DNA from: Patescibacteria group bacterium
GTDB lineage: Bacteria; Patescibacteriota; Microgenomatia; UBA1400; PJMF01
DNA length: 35,068 bases
Assembly (NCBI GenBank): GCA_023382875.1
Contig: JAHDXH010000008.1
Location: 4,723-39,790 of the forward strand
Reading direction: 5' to 3'
The position numbers and the translations under genes were made by a program. The notes beneath the pieces are model-generated. The model saw only the letters and a list, made by a program, of their open reading frames with translations. It was not told the DNA's origin and ran no database searches. Positions 1-7,498 of this stretch are shown piece after piece; the stretch's first letter is position 1, and the number at the start of each line of letters is the position of its first letter.

Positions 1-739
1 CTGGGTTATCAGCATCAGCTAAGTGCGACATTACACCTTCTAATTCAAGATGGGGGAATTGCTTGAGAACGTCACAAAACTCATCAATTTGGTTCAACTC
101 AATTCCTTGTCTGTTCATACCGGTGTTAACTTTTAGATGAATTTTGACTGGCTTGTTGAGTTTACTTAACATGATAAGAGAGTCGAGTGTATAGATAGTT
201 GGGGTAATTTTACTCAAATCCATATCATGAAAATTTTCTGGTAAGACAGCTCCGATCAAGAGTACTTTTTGATGGGGATTAATTTTCCAAATGGTTAATG
301 CTTCAAAATAGCTATCTGCAACAAAGTAAGTTGGCTTTCTTTCCTTCAAAATTTCAGTGATTTGCTCTAGACCATGGCCGTAGGCATTGGCTTTAATCAC
401 CGGCCAAATTTCGTGAGTGGGAAATTTGTCAGTAAAAAAATCATAATTAAAAAGAATATTTTCCTTTTTAATGGTTATAAGGTTGAGAGTATCAAAGCCT
501 CGTTCTAGTTTTTTGGCTGATGCTAGAAGATTTTGTTTGACTAGTTTTAAGTCTAAGTTAACAGCTTTAGATAAGTCCAAAAGAGTATTAAGAGTGGTAT
601 TTCTAAAACCAGCTTCAATTTTAGAGATGGTAGTACGGGGTATTCCGGTCTTTTGTGCCAATTGATGTTGGGTTAGTCCGGAGTTAAGACGAGCATTTTT
701 TAGATCGTTTAAGATCTCAATCTGATCATCATGTGTCAT
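1..739 (-). CDS. alr: XRE-type HTH / alanine racemase fusion protein (partial, 3' end outside window)
   Basis: The minus-strand frame is open from the ATG at 739 to the window edge (246 residues visible). Residues about 5-62 form an XRE/Cro-type helix-turn-helix (LTQHQLAQKTGIPRTTISKI, then a second half of the domain). A linker to about residue 85 leads into the fold-III PLP domain of alanine racemase, with IKANAYGHG (PLP lysine K116), HLKVNTGMNRQG and GVMSHLADAD. Alanine racemase interconverts L- and D-Ala for peptidoglycan. The frame was read codon by codon through a T7 run without a shift. Known Alr proteins usually begin directly with the barrel, so an N-terminal DNA-binding domain is unusual. 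A -10 box lies 9 nt upstream of the ATG inside a perfect palindrome, so the protein may control its own gene (inference). The C-terminal domain with the catalytic Tyr is not visible. Confidence 0.9.
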   Translation of the reverse strand, partial: MTHDDQIEILNDLKNARLNSGLTQHQLAQKTGIPRTTISKIEAGFRNTTLNTLLDLSKAVNLDLKLVKQNLLASAKKLERGFDTLNLITIKKENILFNYDFFTDKFPTHEIWPVIKANAYGHGLEQITEILKERKPTYFVADSYFEALTIWKINPHQKVLLIGAVLPENFHDMDLSKITPTIYTLDSLIMLSKLNKPVKIHLKVNTGMNRQGIELNQIDEFCDVLKQFPHLELEGVMSHLADADNP

Positions 740-740
740 A

Positions 741-777
741 TTGTGAACATTATAGCGGTTCACAAATAAGAATGCAA
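741..777 (-). promoter_or_regulatory. Promoter with palindromic operator of the HTH-alr gene
   Basis: On the minus strand a -35 TTGCAT (772-777), a 17-nt spacer and a -10 TATAAT (749-754) precede the ATG at 739. The -10 is enclosed by a perfect 8-bp inverted repeat, TTGTGAAC (758-765 on the plus strand as GTTCACAA) and GTTCACAA (741-748), with a 9-nt centre. The expected transcription start falls about at the ATG, so the mRNA is probably leaderless. A dimeric HTH protein bound here would block RNA polymerase; the encoded XRE domain is the obvious candidate. Confidence 0.75.
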
Positions 778-781
778 GTTT

Positions 782-2182
782 TTAGCGACTCACCTTATAT
801 GTCTCGAGGTGGCGAATGAAAATTGCAGGCGCATCTTCAAGGAAGAATTGTTGGAATTCTTCATAGATTTCTTTGCGTTCGGTTTGATTGATGGTAGTTC
901 TACCTCTTTCTAGCAAAGAGTCGATGCGGGTATTTTTATAATGTGTAAAGTTGGAGGGCTGGTCAGAATGCCAGAGCTGATACTGATCAGGATCACCTGC
1001 AGTTTCTTGGCCGATTAAAATTGCCTCAAAGTTATTTAAGTCAGGGAAGTTGGTGACTTTGAGGTTGATTTGCGCATTCAAATTATCGCAAATGGTTTTA
1101 TCTTTGACGTCCTTGTTGCTATTACATGCTTCTTTGGCTTTGGCAAAAAAACTATCCCATTCGCTTTTAATCTTTTCGGCTTCGTTTTGAAACTCACTAG
1201 TTGTAGTCAAAGAAATAACGAAAGGTAATTGAGGTAGATCTGCCAGAATTCTTTCTACGGCTCTATCTATATCGAAAGCATAAGTTTTCCCACCTACTAA
1301 ATAGGCCCATGAGTTGGGGTTAATCGGGCCTATAGCACGATTTTTATCAGTTGGTTTGCTGGTTGCGTAAGATAAAGCTTGTCTAACGTTTTTAGTAAAA
1401 AGAGGATTGTGGTTATCAAAAAACAAACCCAAGTATCTATCATTGCGAATCGTTTTTTCTATTTTAAGATTATTCCAATTTTCTAAGCCATGAGTGCTGT
1501 GCAAATTATCGATAACATCAATTTCACCTCTTTTGAAAGCTAGGACCATTTGATCTTCGGAAAGGTAGAATCGGTAAATTTTTCTTTCTGCAGTGGAATC
1601 AAGAACAATTTGACTCAAATGATTTGATTTGAGGGTGTAGTCAGAGACAAAGTAATCTCCAAGGCCAATTAGATTTTCTCTGGTGAAAAAAAGTCGATGT
1701 TTTTGCTCGATTTTTCTAAGCAAAGGTTGGGTAACGACACTTTGAAATGGAGCAAATGGAGCAGGTAACTTGAAGACAATGTCGTTTTTGGTAGCAACAA
1801 CTTGTGTATCTTTGAGTGGTAAATTGATATCGCTGGGCTCAAGATTTTTTCCATCCTGCCACTTAAGATTCTTTTTTAGAACATAGCGATAAGATTGACC
1901 ATCATCTTCAATGCTAACTCTTTCCGCAAGATTAGGTTTGGTGCTACCGTCTTCTTCCGTTTTGGTTAGGCCTGCACTAATCTGGGATGTAATTTCCTCT
2001 GGCAAATTATCCAAGGTGTACTTACCAACAATGCCCACATAAACTCTGGGCTTTAGTTCAAAGGTTTGAGCCAAGGTGGGAACTAAAATAGAGAATAAAA
2101 CAATCGCGCCAATAATTGACGTAACTAAAACAAGTCCGTGCTTTTTCAGATAAGCAGTGAAGTACCAATAGTATTTACGCAT
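782..2182 (-). CDS. Membrane-anchored ABC-type oligopeptide solute-binding protein (SBP family 5)
   Basis: 466 aa. A basic N-terminus and a single hydrophobic segment at about residues 16-38 are followed by an extracellular domain. The fold is suggested by typical family-5 features: a KPNLAERVSIEDDGQSYRYVLKKNLKWQDGK segment split around the expected beta strands, a LAFKRGEIDVID motif, RQALSYA, and a C-terminal AILIGQETAGDPDQYQLWHS region. There is no lipobox cysteine, so a transmembrane anchor probably replaces the lipid anchor. It starts 3 nt after secG ends, so the two are co-transcribed. No permease or ATPase genes are adjacent; it may serve a distant transporter or have another peptide-binding role. 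The family call is good, the ligand unknown. Confidence 0.75.
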   Translation of the reverse strand: MRKYYWYFTAYLKKHGLVLVTSIIGAIVLFSILVPTLAQTFELKPRVYVGIVGKYTLDNLPEEITSQISAGLTKTEEDGSTKPNLAERVSIEDDGQSYRYVLKKNLKWQDGKNLEPSDINLPLKDTQVVATKNDIVFKLPAPFAPFQSVVTQPLLRKIEQKHRLFFTRENLIGLGDYFVSDYTLKSNHLSQIVLDSTAERKIYRFYLSEDQMVLAFKRGEIDVIDNLHSTHGLENWNNLKIEKTIRNDRYLGLFFDNHNPLFTKNVRQALSYATSKPTDKNRAIGPINPNSWAYLVGGKTYAFDIDRAVERILADLPQLPFVISLTTTSEFQNEAEKIKSEWDSFFAKAKEACNSNKDVKDKTICDNLNAQINLKVTNFPDLNNFEAILIGQETAGDPDQYQLWHSDQPSNFTHYKNTRIDSLLERGRTTINQTERKEIYEEFQQFFLEDAPAIFIRHLETYKVSR

Positions 2183-2185
2183 TCT

Positions 2186-2404
2186 CTAGACAGCAAATCC
2201 AGCGAGAGCCACCAAGATAAAAGCTCCAACAGCAACAATGGTGAAATAAAACAAAACTTTTTCTAGACCTCTTTTGGTGTGGTAGGTTTCACCACCACCG
2301 CGCCAAGTCGAGCCAAAGCCTGTGCCATGTTGTGCTTGAAGTAGAATGGCAATAATAATCATGACTGCCAAAACAACTTGTGTGACTAAAAGGATATTTT
2401 GCAT
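2186..2404 (-). CDS. secG: Preprotein translocase subunit SecG
   Basis: 72 aa with two membrane segments (about 4-23 and 50-70), the normal SecG topology. The cytoplasmic loop has the family signature LLQAQHGTGFGSTWRGGGE, corresponding to the usual LLQ..KG.GLG..FGGG. SecG helps SecYE move polypeptides during SecA-driven export. It lies 29 nt downstream of the RNase Y gene and 3 nt upstream of the solute-binding protein. A TAGAAT hexamer 10 nt before the ATG could provide its own promoter. Confidence 0.88.
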   Translation of the reverse strand: MQNILLVTQVVLAVMIIIAILLQAQHGTGFGSTWRGGGETYHTKRGLEKVLFYFTIVAVGAFILVALAGFAV

Positions 2405-2433
2405 ATCTAGTTTTATTCTAACACCTTACCTTG

Positions 2434-4089
2434 TTAGGTGGCGACCTTACTATCGCGAAGTTCACGAATAACGTTGACGGTCACTGTACCTGGATAGGTC
2501 ATCTTTTCCTTAATTTCGTCTCTAATTTTGGTCGAGAGCACGGTGACATCATCATCCTTTGTTTCTTCAGGACTAAGTAAGACTCTGATTTCACGCCCAG
2601 CTTGAATAGCAAAAGCTTCTTTGACACCTTTGTGGGCCATAGCGATTTGCTCTAGGGTTTCTAAACGTTTGACATATTCGTCATGGTTCTCATAACGAGC
2701 TCCTGGTCTAGCACCAGAAATTGCGTCAGCGATATAAACTAACATTTGTTCAACACCAGAGAATGGTTCATCCTCATGATGTTGGGCAATGCAGTCAACA
2801 ACAGCTTGTGGCATGCCGTATTTTTTGGCTATTTTGACACCTAGTTCAACGTGTGAACCTTCGTCTTCACCAGAAACTTTACCAATGTCGTGGAGCAAAC
2901 AACCAAGTTTGACCACATTGACATCAGCACCAACTTCATGAGCCAACTTGATACCAATTTTGGTTTCTTCTAAAGTGTGTTTGATCAAGTTTTGACCGTA
3001 TGAGAAGCGGTATTTGAATTTACCCAACATTTTCATGAGATCATTGGGCAAATTGTAAACTCCAACGTCATAACAGAGTTTTTTGCCAGCTTCGAAGGTG
3101 ATTTTGTCAATTTCAGTTCTGACTTTGTTGACTACTTCTTCGATGCGAGTTGGTTGAATGCGACCGTCTTTAACCAATCTCTCTAGAGAAATTCTGGCGA
3201 TTTCACGTCTGACTGGGTCAAAGCAGGAAAGTTTGACTTCAGTAGCAGAGAAGTCTAAATCGACATCAACGCCTGTGTATCTTTCAAAAGTGTGAATATT
3301 GCGACCTGATTTGCCAATAATTTTACCCTTGGCTTCTTCAGAAGGTAGCTCGATCGTGGAAACAGTGTATTCGGCGACATAATCGGTGGCACCATGTTTC
3401 ATAGCTTCAACGATAATTTCTTGGGCTTTTTCATCGGCCAATCCTTGAGCTTCTTCCTCTTTTTGTCTGACTAATTGAGCCATTTGTTTGCTAATTTGTC
3501 TTTCGACACCATCCATTAAGATGGCTTTAGCCTCATCTTTGGTCATGCTGGAAACTTTTTCCAACTCTTCCAAGATCTTTTCTTTGGTTTTCTCCAATTC
3601 TTTCTTTTCTTTATCAAGATCTTTTTCTGTTTGGGCTAATTTCTTTTCATTAGCTTCCATTTGGCCAAGTTTAATATCGATTTTGTCTAACTTACGATTG
3701 AGTTCTCGTTGTTGGTCTTCGATTTGACGAGCAATTTGGCGCTGTTGATTCTCAGCTTTGGCGCGAAGGGCTAGGGCTTCGTCTTTGGCTTCAAGGACAA
3801 TTTCACGAGCTTTGGCTCTAGCTTCGCGAATAATTTCGCTGGTATCAGCGTGTGTTTCGAGGTTAACGTTGGTTGAAACAGCTGGAGTTGGAGTATTAAC
3901 TGGTGCAACTGCTGGGGTTGGAGCCGGAGCAGCAGGACGGCTGTTATTAATAGGTACAGGCTTGATTTCACGCTTCACAATTGGTTGTGGTTTTGGTGAA
4001 ATCACTGGTTTTTTGGAAACTGGTTTAGCACCAGCATTATTATTTGGTTGATTGCCAAATAGGGTTGATAGATTGCTAAAAAATGACAT
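2434..4089 (-). CDS. rny: Ribonuclease Y
   Basis: 551 aa endoribonuclease that starts mRNA decay. A long charged coiled coil (about 85-235) leads to a KH RNA-binding domain (about 245-305) with the GxxG loop in GKIIGKSGRN (255-264), then an HD phosphohydrolase domain with H371, the metal-binding H400-D401 (LLHDIGKV) and AQHHEDEP. The C-terminal segment (LSPEETKDDD...) is typical. Known RNase Y proteins start with a transmembrane helix. Here residues 1-80 contain no hydrophobic segment and instead form a Pro/Ala/Asn-rich tail, so this enzyme is probably soluble or anchored by a partner. The ATG is preceded by AGAAAGAAG as a modest ribosome-binding site. The gene has a roughly 190-nt leader with hairpins. 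Confidence 0.93.
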   Translation of the reverse strand: MSFFSNLSTLFGNQPNNNAGAKPVSKKPVISPKPQPIVKREIKPVPINNSRPAAPAPTPAVAPVNTPTPAVSTNVNLETHADTSEIIREARAKAREIVLEAKDEALALRAKAENQQRQIARQIEDQQRELNRKLDKIDIKLGQMEANEKKLAQTEKDLDKEKKELEKTKEKILEELEKVSSMTKDEAKAILMDGVERQISKQMAQLVRQKEEEAQGLADEKAQEIIVEAMKHGATDYVAEYTVSTIELPSEEAKGKIIGKSGRNIHTFERYTGVDVDLDFSATEVKLSCFDPVRREIARISLERLVKDGRIQPTRIEEVVNKVRTEIDKITFEAGKKLCYDVGVYNLPNDLMKMLGKFKYRFSYGQNLIKHTLEETKIGIKLAHEVGADVNVVKLGCLLHDIGKVSGEDEGSHVELGVKIAKKYGMPQAVVDCIAQHHEDEPFSGVEQMLVYIADAISGARPGARYENHDEYVKRLETLEQIAMAHKGVKEAFAIQAGREIRVLLSPEETKDDDVTVLSTKIRDEIKEKMTYPGTVTVNVIRELRDSKVAT

Positions 4090-4356
4090 ATCTTCTTTCT
4101 GTTATAACAATAAAAGCTATTTTTTAGCACAAACTTATTTCGATACGAAGAGAAGACCCGAGCTTGTGTGGGTCTTAAATTAGTGGATCTAAAGATGTTG
4201 AAGCTATGCTAGCTAAGTGATCTTTGTACATATACTAATTATTAGGTAATCTCTAAAAAAATAAATTTATGCGATGACCGCATTATACAGTTAGACTCAC
4301 TCTTAGTCAATGGGAGTGAGTCTAAATACTTGAGGAAAAAGATTGATTGATCGTTA
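4090..4356 (-). promoter_or_regulatory. rny promoter and structured leader; inverted repeat after recA
   Basis: No gene is seen here. On the minus strand a strong promoter is present: TTGACT (4305-4310), a 17-nt spacer and TATAAT (4282-4287). A 12-bp perfect inverted repeat (4291-4302 with 4314-4325, 11-nt centre holding the -35) overlaps it. It may terminate recA transcription poorly, because no T-run follows, or it may be an operator. A second small palindrome, ATGCG/CGCAT (4269-4283), follows the -10. The leader towards rny contains another hairpin, AAGACCC/GGGTCTT (4153-4159 with 4170-4176). Confidence 0.6.
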
Positions 4357-5409
4357 TTAATTTAGATCGTTGCTGGCTTTAATTTTTTCCCAAATTTCTT
4401 TTTCAATTTTTTTGAGCAAGTCTTTGTCTTCAGCTAATTTAACTTTGGTTGCTTCTTTACCTTGGGCCAAAACTTCACCTTGGTATTTATAGAAACTACC
4501 AGCTTTTTCCATGATGCCTTCTTGAACGCCAATGTCTACAACATCTCCAGTTCTGGAAATACCGTTGGAATCCATTTCGAACTCAGCTTCTTTGAATGGA
4601 GGTGCAACTTTATTCTTTTTGACTTTAACTCTGTGTCTAGAGCCAACGACTTTATCACCCTCTTCAATGTTGCCAATTTTTCTAATATCTAGACGAACTG
4701 AGGCATAAAATTTCAAAGCATTACCACCGGTGGTAGTTTCTGGACTACCAAACATAACGCCAATTTTGTGACGAATTTGGTTGGTGAAGATGACTAGAGT
4801 TTTGGTTTTATTAATTGCAGCAGTGAGTTTTCTCATAGCTTGCGACATTAATCTAGCTTGGGTGCCCATTTGGTGATCGCCCATTTCGCCTTCAATTTCA
4901 CTTTTTGGAACTAAAGCAGCGACTGAGTCGATGACGACAATGTCGATACCACCCGATCTGATTAAGGTTTCAGCAATTTCCAAGGCTTGTTCACCATAGT
5001 CTGGCTGTGAAATGATCATGTCATCAAGATTGACGCCAATTTTACGAGCGCGAACTGGGTCGAGAGCATGTTCGACGTCTACAAACGCAGCAACCCCACC
5101 CTTTTTCTGTACCTCAGCAATAGCGTGTAAACAAACAGTGGTTTTACCTGAAGCTTCAGGTCCATAAATTTCGACAATTCTACCCTTGGGGAAACCACCT
5201 ACGCCTAAAGCTAAGTTGAGTGCTAATGAGCCTGTTGAAACAACGGGTAGTGTAGCCATGTTTTTGAGTGAGTCACCCATCTTCATGATTGAGCCCTTGC
5301 CGAATTGTTTTTCAATCTGTTGCATGGCGATATCGACAGCCTGCATTTTCATATCGTGGTCATTCACTTCGACTGTGTCCTCGATGCTGTTCTTTGTCTT
5401 TTTATTCAT
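4357..5409 (-). CDS. recA: Recombinase RecA
   Basis: 350 aa, normal length. RecA coats single-stranded DNA and drives homologous strand exchange and the SOS response. Walker A is GPEASGKTT at 83-91, Walker B lies in [14 protein letters not shown], and loop L2 follows [22 protein letters not shown]. The C-terminal lobe is [18 protein letters not shown], with few acidic residues. The start is supported by AAAGGAG 5 nt before the ATG. The gene runs divergently from tRNA-Pro. It is bacterial-type throughout, with no intein or insertion. Confidence 0.98.
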   Translation of the reverse strand: MNKKTKNSIEDTVEVNDHDMKMQAVDIAMQQIEKQFGKGSIMKMGDSLKNMATLPVVSTGSLALNLALGVGGFPKGRIVEIYGPEASGKTTVCLHAIAEVQKKGGVAAFVDVEHALDPVRARKIGVNLDDMIISQPDYGEQALEIAETLIRSGGIDIVVIDSVAALVPKSEIEGEMGDHQMGTQARLMSQAMRKLTAAINKTKTLVIFTNQIRHKIGVMFGSPETTTGGNALKFYASVRLDIRKIGNIEEGDKVVGSRHRVKVKKNKVAPPFKEAEFEMDSNGISRTGDVVDIGVQEGIMEKAGSFYKYQGEVLAQGKEATKVKLAEDKDLLKKIEKEIWEKIKASNDLN

Positions 5410-5459
5410 ATTGCTCCTTTAAGTTTGGGTTTTTTTCTTAATTGCAAAAATAATAGTAA

Positions 5460-5488
5460 TGTATAATTGACGAAAGTTTAACTAGCAA
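5460..5488 (-). promoter_or_regulatory. Probable recA promoter
   Basis: Minus strand TTGCTA (5483-5488), 17-nt spacer, TATACA (5460-5465), about 50 nt upstream of the recA ATG, leaving a leader with a Shine-Dalgarno AAAGGAG. I see no convincing LexA-type palindrome. Confidence 0.5.
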
Positions 5489-5525
5489 ATCTTTCACGAA
5501 GATAACATAAGTTGAGCAGTCGCTA

Positions 5526-5598
5526 CAGGCTGTAGCTTAGATGGTAAAGCGCCAGGCTGGGGGTCTGGAGAGCGCAGGTTCGAGACCTGTCAGCCTGA
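5526..5598 (+). tRNA. tRNA-Pro(GGG)
   Basis: 73 nt fold completely as a tRNA. The acceptor stem is CAGGCTG with CAGCCTG, and the D stem is GCTT/AAGC. The anticodon stem is CCAGG/TCTGG with loop CTGGGGG, giving anticodon GGG. The variable loop has 5 nt, and the T stem is GCAGG/CCTGT with loop TTCGAGA. The C1-G72 pair with A73 is the known identity signature of bacterial tRNA-Pro. The 3' CCA is not encoded, since CAAG follows the discriminator. Confidence 0.95.
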
Positions 5599-5616
5599 CA
5601 AGTTTGTCTTTTTTTT
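5597..5616 (+). terminator. Terminator of tRNA-Pro
   Basis: A short GACA/TGTC hairpin (5597-5600 with 5605-5608), directly at the tRNA 3' end, is followed by eight T. The stem is weak but the U-tract is strong. Confidence 0.55.
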
Positions 5617-5629
5617 AATATACTAAGTT

Positions 5630-7255
5630 GTGACTAAATTTTTTCATTGGATATCTAGAGATAAGCTGGTAATTTTTGCGTTAGTTTTCATATTCTTTAT
5701 CGGACTATTTTTGAGGTTATATAGGTTGGCTGATTTTACAGAGTGGCAAGATTCTGCAAGAGACTACATGGTTGGGGAGAGTATTTTTACTGTAAAAAAT
5801 GATGGCTGGCTAATTGCTCCTCTCGCTCTTGGTTCGGTAGGTTATTTTAATAACACCCCAATCTATTACTATATGGTTGGTGTATTAGTTTTGGTTTTTC
5901 ATAACCCTTTGTATGTGGCCTCATTTGTGGCCATATTGGGCAACTTTACAATTTTGTTAAACTTTCTGTTGGCGAAAAAGCTTGGTGATGATAAAACAGG
6001 ATTGCTGGCTGCGGGCTTTACTGCATTTAGCTTTATTTTAATTTCTCAGTCAATTTCACTGTTTCAGCCCAATTTTATTCCTTTTTTTATTAGCTTATTT
6101 CTTTTGTGTCTAGCATTGGCTTATGAGCGTAAATCTTTTTTTTGGTTTTTATTGAGTATTTTTATTTTTTGGTCATTTTTTCATCTTCATTATTCATTTT
6201 TAATTATTGTGCCTTCGCTTATTTTTTCATTCATTGCTATTTTTTATAGAATCTGCGGAACAGCATATGCAAAGTTGAAGATTTCGTATCTGTTGTTTGT
6301 TTTTCTGGTGGGTGGTTTATTTTGGTACTCTTTTTTAAACTTATCATCACCTTTAAATTTATTAAATTTTATTTATGCGGAAATAGGGGGCAACGCTGGC
6401 AATTTTTGGTTAAATGGTTTGCTTACTAGGTTATTCTCAGTTTTCCAAAAATTTATTGGCTTTTATTTAGGATCAGTAGGATGGAGAACAACGACGCTAG
6501 TATTTATTTCGATAATAATATTATCGGTAATAGATTTTTGGCAAAAAAAGCAAAAACGTAAAGATTTTTTCTTAGAAATCCAATTGATTCTTATTTTTTT
6601 GTCATTGTTTCTATTTAGTTTTTTTTCTAGGTCAATATACGATTCGTATTTTATTATTTTCTTTACTTTGGTTCCTATCTTGCTTGCACAGTTGGTTTGG
6701 GTGGTTGCTAAACATAAAAAATGGACTGGATTGGCAATTTCATTTTTGATTCTTGGTTTACTGAATCATGGGAATGAAAGATTGTCGATGCCAATGATTG
6801 GATTGTATGAAAAAAGTCAAAGTATCTCAGAATTAATTATTCAGGACATGGAAGAAAAAAATATATTTAAATTGAGTGATATTTTTGTGTCTTCTAAAAA
6901 CAGTGGAATGTCAGTTTATAACTGGTTTTCTCCAAAATATTGGTATTTTTTGGAGAAAAAATTGAATCAAAAAAATACGATTGTAACGAGAGGATTTAAC
7001 AACCTTTCTTGGACCACTTATAGGCCTTCATATGTTTATTTAGTTTGTGAAAACGAGTCACTTTTGAGTGATAGAGATGTAGTTGATAGTTGTCTGAATC
7101 CATATAAAGACAATTTTTCTTCTATATTTGAACCTCAGTACGAAGTTTTGAAAGCGGAATTTGCAGATTCATTAGTTTATGTATTAACTATTAAGTCAAA
7201 ACCTAACGCCAGTTTATATTGGCCATTTTCCTTTAATAAATTTAGTAAAAAATAA
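5630..7255 (+). CDS. GT-C family integral membrane glycosyltransferase (GT39/ArnT-like)
   Basis: 541 aa with about ten hydrophobic segments followed by a C-terminal soluble portion from about residue 390. The first loop contains an acidic DSARD motif (TEWQDSARDYMVGESIF), matching the D-x-(G/A)RD motif of lipid-linked-sugar transferases and of the second GT-C protein at 29015-30550. Such enzymes move a sugar from a polyprenyl-phosphate donor to an acceptor outside the membrane. The start is GTG; a TATACT hexamer sits 5 nt upstream, between the tRNA terminator and the gene, suggesting a leaderless or very short leader. The gene stands alone. Sugar and acceptor are unknown. Confidence 0.75.
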   Translation: MTKFFHWISRDKLVIFALVFIFFIGLFLRLYRLADFTEWQDSARDYMVGESIFTVKNDGWLIAPLALGSVGYFNNTPIYYYMVGVLVLVFHNPLYVASFVAILGNFTILLNFLLAKKLGDDKTGLLAAGFTAFSFILISQSISLFQPNFIPFFISLFLLCLALAYERKSFFWFLLSIFIFWSFFHLHYSFLIIVPSLIFSFIAIFYRICGTAYAKLKISYLLFVFLVGGLFWYSFLNLSSPLNLLNFIYAEIGGNAGNFWLNGLLTRLFSVFQKFIGFYLGSVGWRTTTLVFISIIILSVIDFWQKKQKRKDFFLEIQLILIFLSLFLFSFFSRSIYDSYFIIFFTLVPILLAQLVWVVAKHKKWTGLAISFLILGLLNHGNERLSMPMIGLYEKSQSISELIIQDMEEKNIFKLSDIFVSSKNSGMSVYNWFSPKYWYFLEKKLNQKNTIVTRGFNNLSWTTYRPSYVYLVCENESLLSDRDVVDSCLNPYKDNFSSIFEPQYEVLKAEFADSLVYVLTIKSKPNASLYWPFSFNKFSKK

Positions 7256-7266
7256 AAGTATTGTAA

Positions 7267-7296
7267 AAGAACCCGCCAGATGATGTGCGGGTTCTT
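7267..7296 (-). terminator. Strong hairpin, reads as rho-independent terminator on the minus strand
   Basis: A 10-bp perfect stem (AAGAACCCGC with GCGGGTTCTT) with a 10-nt loop. On the minus strand the stem ends in TT and is followed by TTACAATACTTTTA; on the plus strand no T-run follows. It would end the candidate small RNA at 7342-7473 and may also act at the end of the upstream glycosyltransferase gene. Confidence 0.6.
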
Positions 7297-7341
7297 GTGA
7301 ACGGTGCTGAACTTTACCCAGTCAGCAGAAGCTAGAGAAGA

Positions 7342-7407
7342 CTAGCTAGGGAGAAGATGGACCACCTCCTTTCCTACTGAAAAGTAAGAAATGTTTAGGT
7401 TCAACAT
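7342..7407 (-). CDS. Possible 21-aa small ORF with embedded anti-16S-tail sequence
   Basis: On the minus strand an ATG at 7407 opens a 21-codon frame (starts MLNLNISYF, contains GKEVVHLLPS, stops at TAG 7342). GAAGGG lies 7 nt upstream as a Shine-Dalgarno. A promoter-like TTTACG (7468-7473), 16-nt spacer and TATAAT (7446-7451) precedes it, and the hairpin at 7267-7296 follows. Codons 12-16 read GGA AAG GAG GTG GTC, which can pair with the 16S rRNA 3' tail. It may be a leader peptide, or the RNA itself may be the product and the frame accidental. Confidence 0.3.
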   Translation of the reverse strand: MLNLNISYFSVGKEVVHLLPS

Positions 7408-7445
7408 CTTATATCCCTTCTACTATGTGGATGTTCAGGATATAA

Positions 7446-7473
7446 ATTATAGGTTGTTTATAAAAATCGTAAA
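7446..7473 (-). promoter_or_regulatory. Promoter-like element of candidate small RNA unit
   Basis: Minus strand TTTACG (7468-7473), 16-nt spacer, perfect TATAAT (7446-7451). Just downstream, two interleaved inverted repeats occur: AACATC/GATGTT (7403-7408 with 7430-7435) and TTATATCC/GGATATAA (7409-7416 with 7438-7445). In the RNA the first would pair over the ATG of the 21-aa frame. Confidence 0.45.
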
Positions 7474-7498
7474 GGGTCAAAAGTGGTCTAAAACGCAG

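Noticed and set aside
3758-4051. Plus-strand 97-codon frame opposite rny
   Set aside because: Low-complexity Ala/Ser/Arg-rich shadow of the coiled coil and Pro-rich region of RNase Y.
7359-7373. Remnant of a 16S rRNA gene 3' end on the plus strand
   Set aside because: The match is limited to about 15 nt; the upstream sequence does not resemble helix 45 of 16S rRNA.
7267-7380. SRP (4.5S) RNA
   Set aside because: A TTTACC segment and a nearby hairpin recalled domain IV, but the GGAAG...AGCAG internal loop signature is missing.
7403-7445. H-type pseudoknot from the interleaved repeats
   Set aside because: The first loop would have zero nucleotides across an 8-bp helix, which is not feasible; mutually exclusive hairpins or DNA-level sites are more likely.
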